A stretch of DNA of 64,000 nucleotides from Rhizobium sp. J15. GTDB taxonomy: Bacteria; Pseudomonadota; Alphaproteobacteria; Rhizobiales; Rhizobiaceae. A program made the translations under genes and the position numbers. Positions within the stretch are counted from its first letter, which is position 1, and each line of letters opens with the position of its first letter. Positions 59,990 through 64,000 of the stretch are shown here, one piece after another. The stretch is from NCBI RefSeq assembly GCF_002531825.1, contig NZ_NWSX01000019.1, positions 1-64,000 of the forward strand, written 5' to 3'. The notes below the pieces were generated by a model that saw nothing but the letters and a program-made list of their open reading frames with translations, had not been told where the DNA came from and searched no databases.

Positions 59990-62137
59990 ATGGCCGAGAA
60001 GCCAACCCCCGCCTCGTCCGAACCAAAGCGTTCGACCACAACCATCCATGACCAGAAACTGCTGCGCGGCGCAGGCGGCGAACTCCACCAGACCGCCGAT
60101 CCCAATACACCCGTCCTGACCACGGCACAGGGCGGGCCTGTCGCCGACGATCAGAACTCTTTGCGCATCGGCCCCCGCGGCCCGCTTGTCATCGATGACT
60201 TCCATTTTCGTGAGAAGATCTTTCACTTCGATCATGAGCGCATTCCAGAGCGCGTCGTGCATGCGCGCGGCTATGGAGCCCACGGTTTCTTCGAGACTTA
60301 TGAATCGCTGGCGGCCTACACCAGAGCGGATCTTTTCCAACGGCCGGGGGAAAAGACGCCGGCGTTCGTACGCTTCTCCACTGTCGCTGGCAGCAAGGGA
60401 TCTTTCGACCTCGCGCGCGACGTGCGTGGTTTTGCGGTAAAAATATATACGAAGGAGGGAAATTGGGATCTCGTTGGGAACAATATCCCCGTGTTTTTCA
60501 TCCAGGATGCCATTAAATTCCCCGACATGGTTCATTCGGTCAAACCGGAACCGGATCGCGGGTTTCCGCAGGCGCAGTCGGCTCATGACAATTTCTGGGA
60601 CTTCATCAGCCTGACGCCCGAAAGCATGCACATGATCATGTGGTTGATGTCGGATCGCGCTATCCCGCGGTCCTTCCGCTTTATGGAGGGCTTCGGCGTT
60701 CATACATTTCGTTTCGTCAATGCCAAGGACCAGTCTACCTTCGTCAAGTTCCACTGGAAGCCGAAGCTTGGTCTGCAGTCGGTCGCCTGGAACGAGGCCG
60801 TCAAGATCAATGGGGCGGACCCGGATTTCCATCGCCGCGATCTCTGGCAGTCGATCCAGTCGGGCAACTTTCCGGAGTGGGAATTGGGCGTCCAGCTTTT
60901 CGATCAGGAGTTCGCCAACAGCTTCGACTTCGACGTTCTCGATCCCACGAAGATCATTCCAGAAGAAATCCTTCCCGTTCAGCCAATCGGCCGACTGGTG
61001 TTGAATCGCATGCCCGACAATTTTTTCGCAGAGACTGAGCAAGTCGCATTTATGACCCAGAATGTGCCACCGGGAATTGACTTCAGCAACGACCCCCTGC
61101 TTCAGGGGCGGAACTTCTCCTATCTCGATACGCAGTTGAAGCGTCTCGGCGGCCCGAATTTTACTCATTTGCCGATCAATGCACCGAAGTGTCCGTTCAC
61201 CCATTTTCAGCAGGATGGCCACATGGCAATGCGCAACCCGGTCGGCCGCGCCAATTATCAGCCAAACTCGCATGGCGAAGGCCCACGGGAAACGCCGACG
61301 CGAGGTTACCGTCATTTCCCGGCAGACGAACAGGGCACCAAGGCGCGGCTCCGCCCGCAAAGCTTCGCCGATCATTACAGCCAGGCGCGGCAGTTCTACA
61401 TCAGCCAGACGGGTGCGGAGCAGCGCCACATTGCCTCTGCTTTGACTTTCGAACTCAGCAAGGTTGAGATCGCAGTGATCCGGGAGCGAATGATCTCGCA
61501 TCTGCTGAACATCGATGAGACGCTTGCGATGACAGTCGCGGAGAAGCTGGGTTTTCAGGACATGCCGAAACCGGCCGATGCGGCAATGCCGACTCGCCAG
61601 GATCTGGAGCCGTCGCCAGCGCTCAGCATCGTCGAGCGCGGACCGAAACGCTTCGAAGGCCGCAAACTCGGCATTCTCATCACCGACGGTGTCGATGCCA
61701 ACTTGCTGAAGGGCCTGACTCATGCGATCGCCAAAGAGAAAGCTGTTTGTGAATTGATCGCGCCCAAAGTTGGCGGCGTCACCGCTTCCGACGGCAAATG
61801 GTTAGAAGCGGACCATATGATCGAGGGAGGACCGTCGGTGTTGTTCGACGCGGTCGCGCTACTGACCTCGCCAGCAGCAATGGATGATCTGGTGAAAGAG
61901 GCGACTGCGCGCGATTTCGTTGCCGACGCCTTCCAGCACTGCAAGTTCATCGGCTATGATCCATCGGCATTGCCTCTGCTGGAGAAGGCCGGTGTGGCGG
62001 GTGCATTTGACGAGGGTGTTCTTGCCCTGCCGGGAGAGGAAGGCCTTTCCGCTTTCGTCGCGGAACTCGGCAAGCTGCGCGTTTGGGGTCGCGAACCCTC
62101 GGTGAAGCTCGGCAAGGCCTCGCCACAGGTTCTCTGA
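59990..62137 (+). CDS. katE: Large-subunit catalase HPII-type (clade 2)
   Basis: A 715-residue catalase that disproportionates hydrogen peroxide. The distal His91 lies in RVVHARGYGAHGFF, the heme-pocket Asn in VGNNIPVFFIQD, and the proximal tyrosine region is NFSYLDTQLKR. The C-terminal part (about 560-700; RKLGILITDGVDANLLKGL) is the DJ-1/GATase-like domain that marks the large HPII class. aaggag is 8 bases upstream of the ATG. Beside yciE in a general-stress region; stationary-phase or stress control is expected. Confidence 0.96.
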   Translation: MAEKPTPASSEPKRSTTTIHDQKLLRGAGGELHQTADPNTPVLTTAQGGPVADDQNSLRIGPRGPLVIDDFHFREKIFHFDHERIPERVVHARGYGAHGFFETYESLAAYTRADLFQRPGEKTPAFVRFSTVAGSKGSFDLARDVRGFAVKIYTKEGNWDLVGNNIPVFFIQDAIKFPDMVHSVKPEPDRGFPQAQSAHDNFWDFISLTPESMHMIMWLMSDRAIPRSFRFMEGFGVHTFRFVNAKDQSTFVKFHWKPKLGLQSVAWNEAVKINGADPDFHRRDLWQSIQSGNFPEWELGVQLFDQEFANSFDFDVLDPTKIIPEEILPVQPIGRLVLNRMPDNFFAETEQVAFMTQNVPPGIDFSNDPLLQGRNFSYLDTQLKRLGGPNFTHLPINAPKCPFTHFQQDGHMAMRNPVGRANYQPNSHGEGPRETPTRGYRHFPADEQGTKARLRPQSFADHYSQARQFYISQTGAEQRHIASALTFELSKVEIAVIRERMISHLLNIDETLAMTVAEKLGFQDMPKPADAAMPTRQDLEPSPALSIVERGPKRFEGRKLGILITDGVDANLLKGLTHAIAKEKAVCELIAPKVGGVTASDGKWLEADHMIEGGPSVLFDAVALLTSPAAMDDLVKEATARDFVADAFQHCKFIGYDPSALPLLEKAGVAGAFDEGVLALPGEEGLSAFVAELGKLRVWGREPSVKLGKASPQVL

Positions 62138-62184
62138 TCTACAGATAGAAAGGCTGCGGAGTTGTGCTACTGCCCAACGGCGCG

Positions 62185-62560
62185 AATGCAGGCGGGGGGT
62201 GTGTGCATCAGCCAATCTGGTGAGCGCTGACCCAAGGGGCATGGTCCGGACTGGTTCCTTTATGAGGAAGTCGAGAAAGGGTAATGGATCCGCGCTCGCG
62301 CCACCAAGGGCGGGATATCTTCGCCGGCTGATCGACGTCGTCATTCGAACCACGGTTCGATGTCAGGAACTCAACGCGGTAGCCGTCGGCATTCTGAAAT
62401 GCCGACCAGCCCTGGATCCCGTTCGATGTGGAACTGGTCGGAAGCTGGCATCGACGCCCTGCAGCAGCTCAACGGCAGACTGTCTTCAACCTCCCGACTG
62501 ATGGCATAGTCCTGGGCCAATGGCCGCGCCAAAGTCGGCAGGTCGTACTGATCGTACATG
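62185..62560 (-). pseudogene. Remnant of a GSU2403-type nucleotidyltransferase gene
   Basis: Reading across frames on the minus strand gives FHIERDPGWSAFQNADGYRV, then VEFLTSNRGSNDDV and PALGGASADPLPFLDFLIKE. This order resembles the GSU2403-family nucleotidyltransferase fold proteins of rhizobia. At least two frameshifts (near 62420 and 62320) and missing N- and C-terminal parts make it non-functional. The rest of the 667-base interval 62138-62804 shows nothing else. Confidence 0.5.
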
Positions 62561-62804
62561 CTTTGCTAAAAGCCGCCCCCTATTCCCGCGCGCCCTCACC
62601 ACTGGTGCCAGAGAGCAGCGGAATGAGCATGACGAAATACGATCTTTCACGCTATTTTCAACGAAAAATTTGCGAATTCTGTAGGGTGCCTATCGTAGTC
62701 GCGAAAAGGGAGGGGAATATCCCTCTCCTTCTACGATCGCTTTGCGCTTCGCCAGCTACAACGGACCGCCGTCGTCCTCGTTTGTCCGCAGGTCGCCGCA
62801 TTTG

Positions 62805-63200
62805 TCAAATGTTGAGGTAGTTGCGCCAAGCCACCACAATCAAAATCATCGAATAGGTCAAATGATGAGCGAGCTGATCGCCGCCGTGCAGCATCCAGAA
62901 TGAGCGCGTATTTACTGCGCAAGGATGACGGCGGCCGTGAACGGCCTTGAGATGATCGATCAGGAAATGAACCAAAAACTCGCCGGACGCAACAGCGACA
63001 CTCCACGTCAGGTACGGCATTGTTAGCCACAGGATTGGCAGGGTCGCAGCGGCGTGAATGCCTGCGTGGACATATGCTCCCGGTTTCCTGAAATTCCCTT
63101 TGCCACCTATTATCCAGGCAGGCTGCAGCACGTAATCGGCCACGAAATGCTTGATCTGCAGCCAAACGAGCGTTGTGAGGAGGAGGCAATCAATCGCCAT
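62805..63200 (-). CDS. DUF3307 membrane protein
   Basis: A 131-residue integral membrane protein with about four hydrophobic helices. LLTTLVWLQIKHFVADYVLQ and GGKGNFRKPGAYVHAGIHAA, then HFLIDHLKA with conserved His/Asp, match DUF3307, a family with conserved histidines and aspartates in the membrane plane. Function unknown. Its 5' end overlaps the cyclase 3' end by 11 bases, so the pair is translationally coupled. Confidence 0.9.
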   Translation of the reverse strand: MAIDCLLLTTLVWLQIKHFVADYVLQPAWIIGGKGNFRKPGAYVHAGIHAAATLPILWLTMPYLTWSVAVASGEFLVHFLIDHLKAVHGRRHPCAVNTRSFWMLHGGDQLAHHLTYSMILIVVAWRNYLNI

Positions 63201-64000
63201 GTCGCGCTACCTGCTCCCGCTCAATGTCAGGATCGATCGTATGCACGCAAACTGGCACAGCCTTTCCTCGGATGTTTACGGCTCCCAACACTCTCGCATG
63301 GAGATGGCCTCGCGTCCTGCGGAACGTTTCGTCGCTCAGCGCGATCTCCACGCCCTTCTCCTTCGCGGCGCCGACGAGCCGGCTCGCGAGATTGACGACG
63401 TCGCCGATCGCCGTGTAGCTCAGCCTTTCTGCCGAGCCAATATTGCCGACAAGCGCCACGCCACTATTGATGCCGATACGCACGCGAATGGCATCGTGCT
63501 TCGGCGCGATAGGAGGCATGGCGTGCATGGAGTCACGGATTGCCGCCGCGGCGCGACACGCACGCAGTGCGTGATCGGGCTCGTCGCTTGGCGCATTCCA
63601 GATTGCCATCACCGCATCGCCGATGAATTTGTCGACCGTACCGCCCTCCGCATGAATGGCGGCAATCGACGAGGTTAGAAAACGCGTCAGGCTTGGCTCG
63701 ACGCCGCTGCCGAGTTCTTCGGTCAGTTCCGTGAAGCCAGGTAAATCGGCAAACAGGACTGTTATTTCCCTCAGTTCACCGCCTGGACGAGGCTCGATGC
63801 CGCCATCGACAAGCGGACGAACGACCTCGATCGGCATAAAGCGTGCGAAGGCGGAAAGGCCACCCGACATCCGTTTCAGCGCGAATGAAAAATCGTCGAG
63901 TTCGGCCAGCAGCGTCGGACGATGCTCAACGGCCTCGAGTTCAAACCTCTCGATAAGGTGCAGTTGCCCGGCAAGGCGGGACAGTGGTCGAGTGAAGAGC
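63190..64000 (-). CDS. Class III adenylate/guanylate cyclase (partial, 5' end outside window)
   Basis: The frame is open to the window edge. The visible part starts with a HAMP-like segment (RPLSRLAGQLHLIERFELEA, then HRPTLLAELDDFSFALKRM) and continues as a cyclase catalytic domain: metal Asp in ITVLFADLPGFTELTEEL, GGTVDKFIGDAVMAIWNAP with the second Asp, and INSGVALVGNIGSAERLSYT with transition-state residues. Membrane-bound HAMP cyclases are common in rhizobia. Whether it makes cAMP or cGMP cannot be decided. The missing part should hold TMs and a sensor. Confidence 0.9.
   Translation of the reverse strand, partial: LFTRPLSRLAGQLHLIERFELEAVEHRPTLLAELDDFSFALKRMSGGLSAFARFMPIEVVRPLVDGGIEPRPGGELREITVLFADLPGFTELTEELGSGVEPSLTRFLTSSIAAIHAEGGTVDKFIGDAVMAIWNAPSDEPDHALRACRAAAAIRDSMHAMPPIAPKHDAIRVRIGINSGVALVGNIGSAERLSYTAIGDVVNLASRLVGAAKEKGVEIALSDETFRRTRGHLHARVLGAVNIRGKAVPVCVHTIDPDIEREQVARHGD

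Overview
The window looks like accessory DNA of a member of the Rhizobiaceae (Rhizobium/Sinorhizobium/Ensifer type), probably a megaplasmid or chromid. The evidence is the high-GC coding with alphaproteobacterial proteins, the two palindromic repeats before the aldolase gene, GAAC-N7-GAAC LexA boxes, GGAAC-N16/17-CGTT promoters of the EcfG general-stress sigma factor, and rhizobial small-protein families (DUF982, DUF6894, DUF3618, Usg). No rRNA, tRNA, CRISPR array or intact transposon was seen.

Layout. 0-5 kb: class II aldolase, a chemoreceptor and a HAD phosphatase. 5-11.4 kb (minus): a sugar operon of TIM-barrel isomerase/epimerase, binding protein, ABC ATPase, permease, RpiR regulator and PfkB kinase. 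11.6-14.5 kb: LysR gene, a truncated EamA exporter, a CGNR regulator with its probable operator, and a TSUP permease. 14.9-21.8 kb (minus): a FadR-type regulator, 5-dehydro-4-deoxyglucarate dehydratase and a complete Dpp/Opp-type ABC transporter, probably a sugar-acid or uronate catabolic operon. 22.2-24.2 kb: a three-gene membrane-stress operon. 25.8-27.7 kb: nitronate monooxygenase and a HicAB toxin-antitoxin pair.

28.4-53 kb is a genome-maintenance and stress region. It carries the SOS mutagenesis cassette imuA-imuB-dnaE2 (dnaE2 broken by a one-base frameshift) with a LexA box, a two-Ku plus ATP-dependent-ligase NHEJ operon, groES-groEL with a CIRCE-like element, a full three-domain LigD, DNA polymerase IV and two SRAP genes (one degenerate). 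A hybrid PAS-GAF-GAF histidine kinase and a Crp-type regulator lie among them. From 53 kb to the end come an Nramp-related transporter, a GFA protein, a PHB-depolymerase-like esterase, two small stress proteins, YciE, a large-subunit catalase (KatE), DUF3307 and a truncated class III cyclase, interspersed with eroded genes.

The unifying signal is regulatory. At least five, perhaps eight, genes or operons from 22 to 59 kb are preceded at promoter distance by EcfG-type promoters. One of these has no ORF behind it: it is followed by two hairpins and a U-tract, which suggests an undescribed ~85-nt stress-induced small RNA at 46067-46151. The stress region is therefore probably run by EcfG (general stress), LexA (DNA damage) and HrcA/CIRCE (heat). 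Six or more decayed genes (EamA, dnaE2, SRAP, PAS kinase, haloacetate dehalogenase, nucleotidyltransferase) show ongoing turnover.
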